This document shows positions 53,656 to 63,418 of a stretch of DNA of 64,000 nt, one piece after another. The notes below the pieces were generated by a model. It made no database searches and was not told the origin of the DNA. It saw only the letters and a program-made list of their open reading frames with translations. How positions within the stretch are numbered: position 1 is the first letter of the stretch; every line of letters starts with the position of its first letter. The DNA is from Prochlorococcus sp. AG-347-L17 (GTDB lineage: Bacteria; Cyanobacteriota; Cyanobacteriia; PCC-6307; Cyanobiaceae), in NCBI GenBank assembly GCA_003278925.1, contig QCCN01000006.1, positions 42,081-106,080 of the forward strand, read 5' to 3'. The position numbers were made by a program, and so were the translations under genes.

Positions 53656-55116
53656 TCAATTTTTTTCAAATTTGCAATTATCTAAAGCATTTTTAAAATA
53701 AATACTTTCTTTTGGTATTTTAGTTTTAAATTCCTTAGGAAATCCATCAACATATATATTTTTTTCATCAATATAACAAGTACTATAGACATATATATTT
53801 TTGTCGTAATCAGTTAAAATAAAATTACCTAATCTGGAAATTATTGAAATCATAATAGAAATAAATAAGATGGTGGTAAATAATTTTTTTTGAATTTTAA
53901 AAAAGGAATATTTAGAAAATTGTCCAAAATTAATATTTACTTGATTTATAGAAGATTTTAAATATTGACTATTAATAGTATTTGACAATAAAGTAAAAAT
54001 TATAACTGCATTGATTTGGTTTTGATATAAATAATACCTTTCTGGATAAGCGGAATTTGTAAACCCCGAAAGAAAATAAGCAAGTTCTGGAAAACGTGAA
54101 TAATAAAAAATTATTGTATTAGATATTATCAGTATTAATAAAAACAAATTAACTAATTCAATTGTTAAATTAGGCTTTTTTCTTTTTAAAAAATATCTAA
54201 AAGAGACTAAAAAAGTATCTAAATATAATATAAAATTGAACATCAATATTGTTAAAACTGCAGGAATCATTAAAAAATAAAATCCCAAATAATTATTATG
54301 GGTAAATAAAGAAGTAAAGGGTTCATTAAAGACTCGAATAAAAAACTCTGAATATTTGAAAAAATTCAAATTATTTATATTTTCTTCAATAATAGATCCA
54401 CTTCTATCTTTAATACTGAATAAATAAAATAAAAGAGTAATAATAGAAGAAATAATTATAATTTTATTTTTTATAAATAATTTTTTATCTAAGTAATTTG
54501 TCTTTATAACGACGAAAAAAATCTGAGATAATAAAACTAATATTGCGCAGATTGGGAACAAAAATGATGTTAAAAAGAAAATAATAAATATTAAATTAAA
54601 AAATTTATAACTTACTTTTTTTTCTTGATATCTATTATTTATTATGTAATAAAAAATATAGCAAAGAAGGTTAATTGTTAATAAAGGATAATACCAAACC
54701 AAATTATGTAAATTACCAAAAACCTCAAAATCTATGCTATTAGTTAATGGTACAAAACAAAAAACCGCCAAAAGTAATCTAATTTTTCTACTTAGAAAAT
54801 TATTAAGAAGATTTGAAATGGAAATTAAAAAAATTAAGAAATACGATAAAAAAGACTTTAAAATTGCAAACTGAGAAAGATTCTTAGCAATAGAAAGGCA
54901 TATAACCTGAGGCAATGAAGCGCCTAAAACTAAAAAATTAGATCTTGGGAACAGAGATTTATAAATATCCCCGCGTAAAAAATTATTTATCCAAGTAGCA
55001 TCCTCTCCATAAAGTAATTTATACGATTGCTGGTCGGTAAATACAAAAAAAATTAATAATAATAAAAGATAAAATTTATATGATTTATAAAAATTATTTA
55101 GCATTTTTAAATTCAA
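53656..55116 (-). CDS. Large multi-pass membrane protein, 486 aa
   Basis: About ten to twelve predicted helices, with a short C-terminal soluble tail holding two Cys (STCYIDEKN, DNCKFEKN). The first periplasmic loop contains SYKLLYGEDATWINNFLRGD, an acidic Asp placed as in GT-C glycosyltransferases. I cannot name the family; a polyprenyl-phosphate-dependent sugar or glucosyl transferase is plausible. It is extremely AT-rich, Asn/Ile/Phe/Leu-biased, and divergent in style from core genes. Confidence 0.65.
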   Translation of the reverse strand: MNLKMLNNFYKSYKFYLLLLLIFFVFTDQQSYKLLYGEDATWINNFLRGDIYKSLFPRSNFLVLGASLPQVICLSIAKNLSQFAILKSFLSYFLIFLISISNLLNNFLSRKIRLLLAVFCFVPLTNSIDFEVFGNLHNLVWYYPLLTINLLCYIFYYIINNRYQEKKVSYKFFNLIFIIFFLTSFLFPICAILVLLSQIFFVVIKTNYLDKKLFIKNKIIIISSIITLLFYLFSIKDRSGSIIEENINNLNFFKYSEFFIRVFNEPFTSLFTHNNYLGFYFLMIPAVLTILMFNFILYLDTFLVSFRYFLKRKKPNLTIELVNLFLLILIISNTIIFYYSRFPELAYFLSGFTNSAYPERYYLYQNQINAVIIFTLLSNTINSQYLKSSINQVNINFGQFSKYSFFKIQKKLFTTILFISIMISIISRLGNFILTDYDKNIYVYSTCYIDEKNIYVDGFPKEFKTKIPKESIYFKNALDNCKFEKN

Positions 55117-55247
55117 CTTTTTTTAATATACCAATCCTTTGATCTATATCGAACTATGTAAATATAAATAAATCTTAAACCAAAAATCTTTTTTATTAAT
55201 ATTTTCTTATTCTAAAGATTCTTAAAAAACTATATTATGATTACAAA

Positions 55248-58200
55248 TTATTTATTAAATATTTTTTTGGGATCAAAAATTTGGCCTTGACATTTGGGAC
55301 AATTCAATAGGGGGCCTAAAGTATTATTATTCTTTTCTCTAGTCAAAGAGATTAATGATCTTGAAATTTCGTTTGCATTTGTTTTTGGTAAATTATAAAT
55401 ATTTTTATTCCTTATTGATAAATCCTTAGACTCATAAGTATTAGTGATAACATTTACGCCAAAAAGTGCCATTTCAATAGGCGGATAACTAGGGTGTGGA
55501 CTTTCCATTAACGAAATTCCAATACTTGCTTTTTTCATCAATTCTGCATATTTCTTAAGAGATAATTTATTTAATAATTCAGCATTTCTTATTCCACTAA
55601 TTAAATTTTTATCAAATTTTTCACCTACAAAATAAATTTTCCATAAATTAATATGATTTTGATCATCTACTTCCTGCCAATTAATTAAGCCTTTTTTAAT
55701 TAAATCAAAACAATTTCTTGGCGTTGATGGTCTTCCATAACAAATAATAATTTTCTCTTTTTTTGAATAATTATCATATTTTATTAACTCCCTTTTAAGT
55801 TTTTCATTCAATTCAAATGGGACATAATAAGAATCACTAAATTCAAATCTACTTATAAAGTAATTATAAAGCTCCTCTGAATTTATAATCGCAATAGTTT
55901 TAAGACCATTTTGATAAGTAGATTTTGCTATTGCAGAGATAGAACTATGAGGATAAAAGATTGGTTCATAATCCTGTATAAAGTAAACTAGTTTCTTAAA
56001 ATCATTAAAATACTTTTCTTGTTGATCAATTATTCGAAAACCTAGTTCTGCTGTCCACCATGCAGATCCAACATAAAAATCATCTTTTTTAATATCTAAA
56101 ACCCTATCGCTCATTATCTTAATTGGGATTATAGAAAAATAATTATTTTCTTTTCTACCTTTTCCTCCATTTATTACAAAATTTTTATCAAAATAATCAC
56201 TTACATAATTGACAGCCTTACATGAAACTAAGTCACTAGAGACTATAATTCTCACTTCATCAAATTTATTATGAATAATTAAACTTTTAAATAATCTTAA
56301 GGCTGTAGATATTCCGCCATATATCTTCTCTGGTTCCAAAGTAGGTATTATCAAATTAATCCTAGAACCATTATTATTATTCTTCTTGAAGATTACAGGG
56401 TATGTAATATTATCATTTTCAGGCAAAAATCCTTTAATTATTCTTTTAAATTCTGGTGAAAAGTATTTTTTGCAATAATCAATTAGATGATCAATCTTTC
56501 GAAAAGTGGGGACTCGCATTTTTTTTATTAATTTTGAAGAATCTTTTTCATAAGCAGGTTTTGTAATTGGAAGATAGTCATACCCATTACTTTTGCATAA
56601 GAAGAAAAACAATCTTTCAATGGCATGTGCTGTTGTCCCATCTTCTTGGCCTGCCTCTTCTTGGAACAAATCTTCATCAACATAATTTAGGATTTGCTTT
56701 ATAGAATCAAATTTAAACCACATCATTGAACCTGCTGGAAATAATAAAAAATCATTTACGTCAATATGTATATTTAGATCATTTAATATTGATGAAGCTG
56801 TTTTAAAATTATATCCCCAATTAATTCTATTTTTTATAATCTTTGGAAAATCTGGATAAACTATACCAATTTTTGTTTTTTCTAAAATTTCAATTATTGA
56901 TAAAACATTTTTTTGATTAAATATAAGTTTAGACAAAGTATCTTTACCCCAATCTTTTAAAGCCTCTTCATGAGGAGATTTTTTTGTATGAATATGCAAA
57001 ATTGGCAAATTTGTATTTTTTAGATTCTTAAGTTCTTTTAAAAAGGGAAGTATATCTCTGCCTTTATTTGGATGAATATTAACTTCAAAATCAAGATGGT
57101 TTTCTATACAAAAATCATTTATCTTTCTTTTCTTTTCTTCATCATCTGTAGTTACTACTAATTTGAATAGAATATTAAGTGCAATTAATTTTTTTATATG
57201 ATTAATACCTAAATCAGAATAAAAAGCATGAAGAATACATATATATTTAATTTCTCTAGTATTGCTTAAACTTAAATCTTGAATATCTAAAGCTATAGGT
57301 CTAAAGATAAAATATGGGGGATAATTTAAATCTTTTTCTTCTTTAATATTTTCGTATTCTTTATATAATATTCTTTCTTCAAGTTTACCTCTACTTTGGA
57401 TATGCGAATTTATATCATCGAGAACTTGATTATTAAGATAATTTTTATTTTTTATTTTGTTAGTATCAACAAAATTTTCCTCAAAGAGCTTTAATTTAAT
57501 AAATGGGAAAGATTCCCCTAAAAGCATTTCCCATTGGTTTATCAAAATATTTTTTTTGTAGTTTGAAAATTTATAAAGCGTATCAATTGTATAACCCTTA
57601 TATTTTAGAAAATGAGACATCCCAATTTCACCATCTCTAATAATTTCATTTTTATCTAAGTTGTGTGAATCGTATTTAAAGTTTTCTAATACTCCTTTTT
57701 TTATCGCAGATTCTTTAAATGTAAAAAAGTAACTTTGATTATGATTTAATACTTCATTATTTTCAGTAAGAAAAATTATATCTTTCTTAGAATCATTAAT
57801 CTTACGCTTTAATTTTTTTAGAAGTTTTATATCATAATTTATTAAACAAATACTATCATTAGTAAGCGTAATTGATTTAGCAATATTTAAATTATTAAAA
57901 ACACTTATTGCATTTGACCAACTTCCAAAGTCAAAACCTAAATTATTTCTTATCAATTCAATATCACTTTCATTACTAATATTTTGATCATAAAAATCGA
58001 TATCACTACAGGCTATTATTAATAGAACTTTATACCCTGCTGACTTATAAGCTTTTATTAAATTCTTTTGAAATTCTGAAAGTTTATCTTCATTACAATA
58101 AACAGCTAATAATAAAACTTCATCCTGATTACTAATTTTATTATTTTTATTAATGTAAAAATAATTCTCTATATTTAATTGCTGATTTTTAAATCCAAAA

Positions 58201-58382
58201 AAATCTTCAGCTTTTTTGACAAAATAATCTTCTTTACTAAATTCAAAATTCCCTTTTTTTTTAAATTCTGAATTTTGTTGATATAACATTTTAAACAGCT
58301 TAAAAACTGTATTAATATTTTTAATAGAACTATTTATTAAATATTTAATTATTTTTCTATGTGAATTTAGTTCTTGATCCAT
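55248..58382 (-). CDS. Three-domain RgpF-RgpF-WsaF-like rhamnosyltransferase
   Basis: 1044 aa. An N-terminal leader (about 1-85) is followed by a RgpF-like block (LLLAVYCNEDKLSEFQKNLI, then LIRNNLGFDFGSWSNAISVF). A second RgpF-like block starts near residue 375 (ICILHAFYSDLGINHIKKLI, NIHPNKGRDILPFLKELKNL, HTKKSPH, FPAGSMMWFKFDSI). The C-terminal third (about 690-1000) begins INLIIPTLEPEKIYGGISTA and has YFIQDYEPIFYPHSS, the pattern of WsaF-type rhamnosyltransferases. It ends with a CPKC knuckle. Next to rmlABCD it very likely polymerises or decorates rhamnose chains. Domain limits are by eye. Confidence 0.8.
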   Translation of the reverse strand: MDQELNSHRKIIKYLINSSIKNINTVFKLFKMLYQQNSEFKKKGNFEFSKEDYFVKKAEDFFGFKNQQLNIENYFYINKNNKISNQDEVLLLAVYCNEDKLSEFQKNLIKAYKSAGYKVLLIIACSDIDFYDQNISNESDIELIRNNLGFDFGSWSNAISVFNNLNIAKSITLTNDSICLINYDIKLLKKLKRKINDSKKDIIFLTENNEVLNHNQSYFFTFKESAIKKGVLENFKYDSHNLDKNEIIRDGEIGMSHFLKYKGYTIDTLYKFSNYKKNILINQWEMLLGESFPFIKLKLFEENFVDTNKIKNKNYLNNQVLDDINSHIQSRGKLEERILYKEYENIKEEKDLNYPPYFIFRPIALDIQDLSLSNTREIKYICILHAFYSDLGINHIKKLIALNILFKLVVTTDDEEKKRKINDFCIENHLDFEVNIHPNKGRDILPFLKELKNLKNTNLPILHIHTKKSPHEEALKDWGKDTLSKLIFNQKNVLSIIEILEKTKIGIVYPDFPKIIKNRINWGYNFKTASSILNDLNIHIDVNDFLLFPAGSMMWFKFDSIKQILNYVDEDLFQEEAGQEDGTTAHAIERLFFFLCKSNGYDYLPITKPAYEKDSSKLIKKMRVPTFRKIDHLIDYCKKYFSPEFKRIIKGFLPENDNITYPVIFKKNNNNGSRINLIIPTLEPEKIYGGISTALRLFKSLIIHNKFDEVRIIVSSDLVSCKAVNYVSDYFDKNFVINGGKGRKENNYFSIIPIKIMSDRVLDIKKDDFYVGSAWWTAELGFRIIDQQEKYFNDFKKLVYFIQDYEPIFYPHSSISAIAKSTYQNGLKTIAIINSEELYNYFISRFEFSDSYYVPFELNEKLKRELIKYDNYSKKEKIIICYGRPSTPRNCFDLIKKGLINWQEVDDQNHINLWKIYFVGEKFDKNLISGIRNAELLNKLSLKKYAELMKKASIGISLMESPHPSYPPIEMALFGVNVITNTYESKDLSIRNKNIYNLPKTNANEISRSLISLTREKNNNTLGPLLNCPKCQGQIFDPKKIFNK

Positions 58383-58461
58383 TGATTTATTTATAAAAAC
58401 TCAATCCATTATTTATTTAAATTTTTTTAAATATAACATGTCATAATATACCAAGAATTAT

Positions 58462-58467
58462 ATTATA
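58462..58467 (-). promoter_or_regulatory. Candidate -10 element for the RgpF-WsaF gene
   Basis: TATAAT on the minus strand, about 80 bases before the start at 58382, inside a divergent spacer of 175 bases (58383-58557). The spacer also contains paired ATAATATA / TATATTAT. Confidence 0.35.
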
Positions 58468-58557
58468 GGTAATTAATGTTGCAAAGATTTAAAAATAAAT
58501 AAAATTTTATATATTGATTAGTAATAATAAAGTAAAAGTTCATTAATTTATAGTTTT

Positions 58558-60132
58558 ATGGGCCTAAAAATAACTACTAATAATGAATTAAAAAATTTAG
58601 CTTATTCAATTTTTATTATCTCATTCATATCTTTAAATCTTTTTTTAACACTTAAGTTTTTTGTTAATTTACATGCAGCTATTTTTGAAGAGCCCTCCAA
58701 TATTCTTTTTTGGGATGATTGGAGCATAACAAGTAATGATTTTCTTCAATCAATTATTAAAAAGCATAATGAGCACCAACTTAGTATCCCGATAGCACTG
58801 TCTTGGTTAAGTTATAAATTTAGTGGTTTGCCTGGTGGTTTTAACTTATTGTTATCAAGTTGTTTTAGACTAATTTGCTTAGTTTTTTATTTTTTAAGTA
58901 TAAAAAAGATATGTGGAATCAAATTTCAAAGAGGATTCAATATTAATTCACTTACGGTTACTTTTTTCTCCATAATTATAGGTATCATTTTCTTAAATTA
59001 TCCAATATCTTATAGAACATTGAATTGGGGATTTATGCTTCACTGGTATATACCTTTATTAATTTTATTCACAAATGGATATTTAGTTTTTTCTAGTAAT
59101 ATTAATTTAAAGTTATTTATAAAAACTTATTTTTTAGTCTTTGTATCTTTTTTTTCAGGAAGCCAATGGATAATTTGCTTAAGTGCATTGTCAATATTAT
59201 TTTTCATGAAATCATTAACTAATAAATTTAATTTATTAATCAATGCAATATTTTCTATTATTTCTCTATTAGTAATAGACTCTCTGGCAGGCAATAGTTC
59301 AACGCTAACTATAGATAAATTATTAAGTTTCAAATTTAGTTTTCTAATAGGAATTATTTGGCATACCTTTAATTTAAGTTTACCTTTTTTAGTTATATTA
59401 ATACTTATTTTTATTTTTAATTCAATATCAGATAACAAATTAAAGGAAATATTATTAGATTCTCATTTTCAATTTTCAACTTATATTTTTTCAGCAGGAA
59501 TAGTTTTTTCAATAATTGTAACTTTAGCTAGAGGTAGCAATTCAGATGCAAATATTTTTTCACCTTCATATCCTACATATACTGGATTACTTCCATTATC
59601 TCTTTTTACTTTCATTTTATTCCAAATGAATAAAAAAACAATTTTTGACGTTATTGGAAAAATTTATTTTATAATAGTTAGTCTGTTTTTTACTTTTTCA
59701 TTATCTAGCAAGTTCTATTTACAGAAAATTGGAATTATCAAACAAGAAAGATATTGGCAAACTTATTCTTTCGCATGTCGAATTATTGGATATGATTTCA
59801 TAAAAAAAGGATATGATGTAAAATTTGATCCATCCTGTGGCCAAACATATCCCTCTGATAAAAAAGTTTTTACTAATATGGGTAATCCAGTTTTCAATAA
59901 TGGATTTGAACAGATTATTATTGATTCAAATATAAGTACTGACAAAAAGTATAGGCTAATTAAGGTTCCCATATTAAGATTTGTTCCTTTCATAACAAAA
60001 TTAAAAATAAAAGAAATAAATAATGATTTTTTTAAAAAAGAATCTTATATAAATATTATCCCTGAGAAGGCTTCAGGGATTAAAAATAAAAGTGTAAAAA
60101 TAGCAATAGAAAACCATAAATATATTCAGTAA
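58558..60132 (+). CDS. Multi-pass membrane protein with HNEH motif, 524 aa
   Basis: About ten to twelve helices. The first large loop is FWDDWSITSNDFLQSIIKKH running into HNEH (70-73), then helices up to about 410, and a C-terminal soluble tail of about 110 residues. The acidic loop after helix 1 plus a soluble C-terminus is the general GT-C layout, so a lipid-linked sugar transferase is a fair guess. The next gene has the same layout and motif. I cannot name the family. Confidence 0.7.
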   Translation: MGLKITTNNELKNLAYSIFIISFISLNLFLTLKFFVNLHAAIFEEPSNILFWDDWSITSNDFLQSIIKKHNEHQLSIPIALSWLSYKFSGLPGGFNLLLSSCFRLICLVFYFLSIKKICGIKFQRGFNINSLTVTFFSIIIGIIFLNYPISYRTLNWGFMLHWYIPLLILFTNGYLVFSSNINLKLFIKTYFLVFVSFFSGSQWIICLSALSILFFMKSLTNKFNLLINAIFSIISLLVIDSLAGNSSTLTIDKLLSFKFSFLIGIIWHTFNLSLPFLVILILIFIFNSISDNKLKEILLDSHFQFSTYIFSAGIVFSIIVTLARGSNSDANIFSPSYPTYTGLLPLSLFTFILFQMNKKTIFDVIGKIYFIIVSLFFTFSLSSKFYLQKIGIIKQERYWQTYSFACRIIGYDFIKKGYDVKFDPSCGQTYPSDKKVFTNMGNPVFNNGFEQIIIDSNISTDKKYRLIKVPILRFVPFITKLKIKEINNDFFKKESYINIIPEKASGIKNKSVKIAIENHKYIQ

Positions 60133-60157
60133 TTTTTCAAAAAATTATTTTTTAGGT

Positions 60158-61861
60158 TTGAACATAATGTCTGTGCATAGATTAAAAAAATTAAATAATT
60201 TTTTGTTTAATAGAAAAGTTTTTTCATATAAAACTTTTATTTTTTTAATAATTTCTCTACTTATTATTGTAATAATATGGAGCTTTACTAATCTTTTTTA
60301 TTTATCTACTATTCATTGGATAAAACCAACTTTATATGCAGATAGTTATAGATTAGTTGAGCAAGGTAATGAAGATTCCTTATTAAAATGGATATTTAGT
60401 CAACATAATGAGCATAGAATAGTGATTTCAAAATTATCTGTTCTAATAGAAAGAAATATATTCAAAATTGCTCCAGGACAGTCTGCTCTTTTCCAAAACT
60501 TATCTTTGGTTTTATTATCAGGAGGTATTTGGACACTAATAAATATATATTTATTTAAAAACAAGACAATAAAGCTTATATGTACTTTTTCAGGAATTGT
60601 AATTTTAGTCCATCCTTGGCAGTGGCAAAACTTTATTTGGGAATTTCAGGTTCCCTGGTTTTTAACTAATAGTTTAGTTTTGCTGGGAGGATTAATTTTA
60701 GTTGGAGAATATAAACCAAAATCTAATTTAAATTTGAAATCTACATTAATATTTTTAATTCCTTGGCTATCTATATTTAGCACTGGGCAAGGAATCGCAG
60801 TCTCATTTGCTCTCTCTATAAGTTCATTAATAAAAGATATCCGTCTTGGTTTTGTATCTATCATCTCTTCATTTTTCTCATTATTGACATTTTTTTATTT
60901 TTTGAATTATTCAAAACCTGGATTTCATCCATCATATAAATTTGATTTAAAATTTTTCTTTGGAATGCTTTTTGGAGGAATATGGCATGGATTGTTTGTA
61001 TTAATTATAATTGCTATTCTCAGTTTCTTTATTGCAAGGCCAACCATTCACAAAGATAAATTACCGATATTACTATTACCTTGTATTTTTAGTGCTGGTT
61101 TTGCTTTTATGACAACTTTATCCAGATCTGATTTTGGTTTAAGAGTTGCAGGTAGTTCAAGATATACTACACACACTCTTATGATGGGTCTTTCTGCAAT
61201 TTTATTACTTGGAATAATTGCAGAAAGCAGAAAAAATAAAATATATAAACCTCTTATAGGAATTTCAACTTTATTAATAACTCTTGGAGGTTTCCCGCAG
61301 AGTCAAATTTTTAGAAATTTCAGAGGTGATTCATTCATTAAAATTTGGGATAAGATGTATGAATTAAGTGCGAAAAATAGGGAGAATTTTCTTTGTATAT
61401 CCGATCAAATCGCTTTTCAGAAAAAGGGAATAGATGTTCTTTGTAATGCTGCACCACACCATAAAGACTTAGCACCTGCTTATTTAAAAAATGAACTTAT
61501 TGTAAAACCACTTGGATGGCATAAATTATTAACATTAAAAGAATTATATAATAAAAAAAACCAAATAAAAATATATCATCAATTTAATAAGATAGATTTT
61601 AATCCAAAAAAAGGGGTACAAATCAGCGGTAGGATTATTGGCAAGAGTAGAAACAGACTAAATGAAAAAATATATCTTGTAGCAAATTATTCTGATTCAA
61701 AAAAGATTATTTTTCTTGCTAGCCATAAAAATATTGATAATAAAATTAATTATAATTTTCATAAATTTTTTCCCAGTAAGTATTTTAGTGAAAATCTTAA
61801 AAATATAACAATAGAAACGAGAAATAGTTCCAAATTAATTTGGAGGAATAATGATTCATAA
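60158..61861 (+). CDS. Multi-pass membrane protein with HNEH motif, 567 aa
   Basis: Paralogue-like partner of the previous gene: helix 1 (FIFLIISLLIIVIIWSFTNL), loop LYADSYRLVEQGNEDSLLKW followed by HNEHR (83-87), about ten more helices, and a longer C-terminal soluble region (about 420-567) with a beta-rich end. It opens with TTG (60158), while an in-frame ATG at 60167 is as likely. It lies 25 bases after its partner. Function is unknown; an envelope glycan role is inferred from position. Confidence 0.7.
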   Translation: MNIMSVHRLKKLNNFLFNRKVFSYKTFIFLIISLLIIVIIWSFTNLFYLSTIHWIKPTLYADSYRLVEQGNEDSLLKWIFSQHNEHRIVISKLSVLIERNIFKIAPGQSALFQNLSLVLLSGGIWTLINIYLFKNKTIKLICTFSGIVILVHPWQWQNFIWEFQVPWFLTNSLVLLGGLILVGEYKPKSNLNLKSTLIFLIPWLSIFSTGQGIAVSFALSISSLIKDIRLGFVSIISSFFSLLTFFYFLNYSKPGFHPSYKFDLKFFFGMLFGGIWHGLFVLIIIAILSFFIARPTIHKDKLPILLLPCIFSAGFAFMTTLSRSDFGLRVAGSSRYTTHTLMMGLSAILLLGIIAESRKNKIYKPLIGISTLLITLGGFPQSQIFRNFRGDSFIKIWDKMYELSAKNRENFLCISDQIAFQKKGIDVLCNAAPHHKDLAPAYLKNELIVKPLGWHKLLTLKELYNKKNQIKIYHQFNKIDFNPKKGVQISGRIIGKSRNRLNEKIYLVANYSDSKKIIFLASHKNIDNKINYNFHKFFPSKYFSENLKNITIETRNSSKLIWRNNDS

Positions 61862-61939
61862 ATTTTAATATTAGATAAATTTTCAAATAAAAAATGTAAG
61901 TCATAATATCTCAAAAATATAATATTATTAAGTTAATTC

Positions 61940-62749
61940 ATGTTTTATATGACAAGAAAATTTATTAAGAAAGGTGCCATTTTTATTTTGGCTTATAACT
62001 GCGCTCCCCAATTAAAAAGGGTAATAAATTCATTAAATAATAAAGCAGATTTACTTATAGAAAGAGGATGGCAAAGCATTTATTTTGTGAATAACAAAAG
62101 TACGGATAAAACATTATCTATAATGAAAGATAGTCTTCAAGAACTTAAAAAGAATAATTTTAATTGCTCAATAATAAATAATCGCAAAAACTATGGACTT
62201 GGAGGGAGTCATAAAGTTTCTTTCTACGCAGCGGAGAAATTTAAATTTACACATGCTTGCATTTTTCATGGAGATGATCAAGCTGATTTAAATGATTTAA
62301 TTGATATTCCTGAAAACCTTTATAAAAATGATTGCATACTTGGAAGCAGATTCTCAAAAGGGTCAAAATTAAATGGCTATTCATCAGCGAGAATTATTGG
62401 CAATTTATTTTTTAATTTATTATTTTCTATTGTTCTTAAAAGAAAAATATATGACTTAGGCAGTGGATTAAATGTTTTTAGTGAAAAAGTATTCAAAGAT
62501 AGAAAAATTGTTCTATTTCCGGATGGAATGTACTTTAATCAGTCTCTTCTAATTCTTATTGCTAAGTACTATGATTATGAATATTTCCCTATTAGTTGGA
62601 GTGAAAAAGATCAGGTTTCAAATGTAAGAAATTTTAAAATGGGTATTGATACTTTGAGAAATTTATTTTCTGAAAAATTAAAAATAGGTTTAAGTAACAG
62701 ATCACTTTATAATGAAGCTGAAGATTATACTTTTGATTTAATTAAATAA
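61940..62749 (+). CDS. Glycosyltransferase family 2 (DPM1-like)
   Basis: 269 aa. The GT-A core AIFILAYNCAPQLKRVINSL is followed by YFVNNKSTDKTLSIMKD, NNRKNYGLGGSHKVSFYAAE and the metal-binding FHGDDQADLNDLIDIPENL. The later DLGSGLNVFSEKVF is typical of dolichyl-phosphate-mannose-synthase-like enzymes. There is no C-terminal membrane helix. The start may be at the second Met (residue 4). Its stop directly abuts the nucleotidyltransferase ATG. Confidence 0.88.
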   Translation: MFYMTRKFIKKGAIFILAYNCAPQLKRVINSLNNKADLLIERGWQSIYFVNNKSTDKTLSIMKDSLQELKKNNFNCSIINNRKNYGLGGSHKVSFYAAEKFKFTHACIFHGDDQADLNDLIDIPENLYKNDCILGSRFSKGSKLNGYSSARIIGNLFFNLLFSIVLKRKIYDLGSGLNVFSEKVFKDRKIVLFPDGMYFNQSLLILIAKYYDYEYFPISWSEKDQVSNVRNFKMGIDTLRNLFSEKLKIGLSNRSLYNEAEDYTFDLIK

Positions 62750-63418
62750 ATGAATAGTAATACTATTATTCTTTTAGCAAATGGCAAGGGGACAAGATTT
62801 AAATCTAATTTTAATGATATTCCAAAACCTCTTATCAAATACAAAGACAAAGAATTAATAACTTGGAGTTTAAAAGCTTTAAAAACCATAATTCCTAAGT
62901 CTTGGGATAACACTATAGTTGTTTCAAAGTATTCTTCGGTTAGAGAATTTATAATTAAAAAATTTAATTTTAGAGTTTTTGATCCTGGAGAGACCAATTC
63001 GCCTGCAGAAACTATCTTAAAATCTAAAAAACTTTGGGAAGGATCAAAAATCTTATATACATTAGACTGTGATGTATATTTTGAAGCGCAAAATCTTTAT
63101 AAAATATCTCCTTATACCTTGTATACAGTTAATTCAAGTTCTGAAAATTTCTCATACGTAAAATTAGCTCAAAATGGAACAGTAAATTATATTAAAGAAA
63201 AAGAAGTAATATCAAACCAAGCAATAGTTGGGTTTTATTCTTTTGATACAGAAAAACTAAAATCACTTTTTAAAGATAAAAAATATATTGAATTATCATC
63301 TACAAGGGAAGTTTTTCTATCTGATATTGTTAGAGACCAAATCAAGAAAGGAATAAAGTACTCTACAAGTTTTGTCAAAAATTATAAATCATTAGGTACT
63401 CCAATTGATTTAGAATAA
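62750..63418 (+). CDS. Sugar nucleotidyltransferase
   Basis: 222 aa, NTP-transferase fold. The nucleotide-binding loop reads LLANGKGTRF rather than the usual LAGGxGTR, followed by DIPKPLIKYKDKELITWSLK and the metal Asp in ILYTLDCDVYFE. It begins directly after the GT2 stop, and its own stop overlaps the HAD gene ATG by one base. The substrate is unknown. A nucleotidyltransferase plus HAD phosphatase pair is common in nucleotide-sugar pathways. Confidence 0.85.
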   Translation: MNSNTIILLANGKGTRFKSNFNDIPKPLIKYKDKELITWSLKALKTIIPKSWDNTIVVSKYSSVREFIIKKFNFRVFDPGETNSPAETILKSKKLWEGSKILYTLDCDVYFEAQNLYKISPYTLYTVNSSSENFSYVKLAQNGTVNYIKEKEVISNQAIVGFYSFDTEKLKSLFKDKKYIELSSTREVFLSDIVRDQIKKGIKYSTSFVKNYKSLGTPIDLE

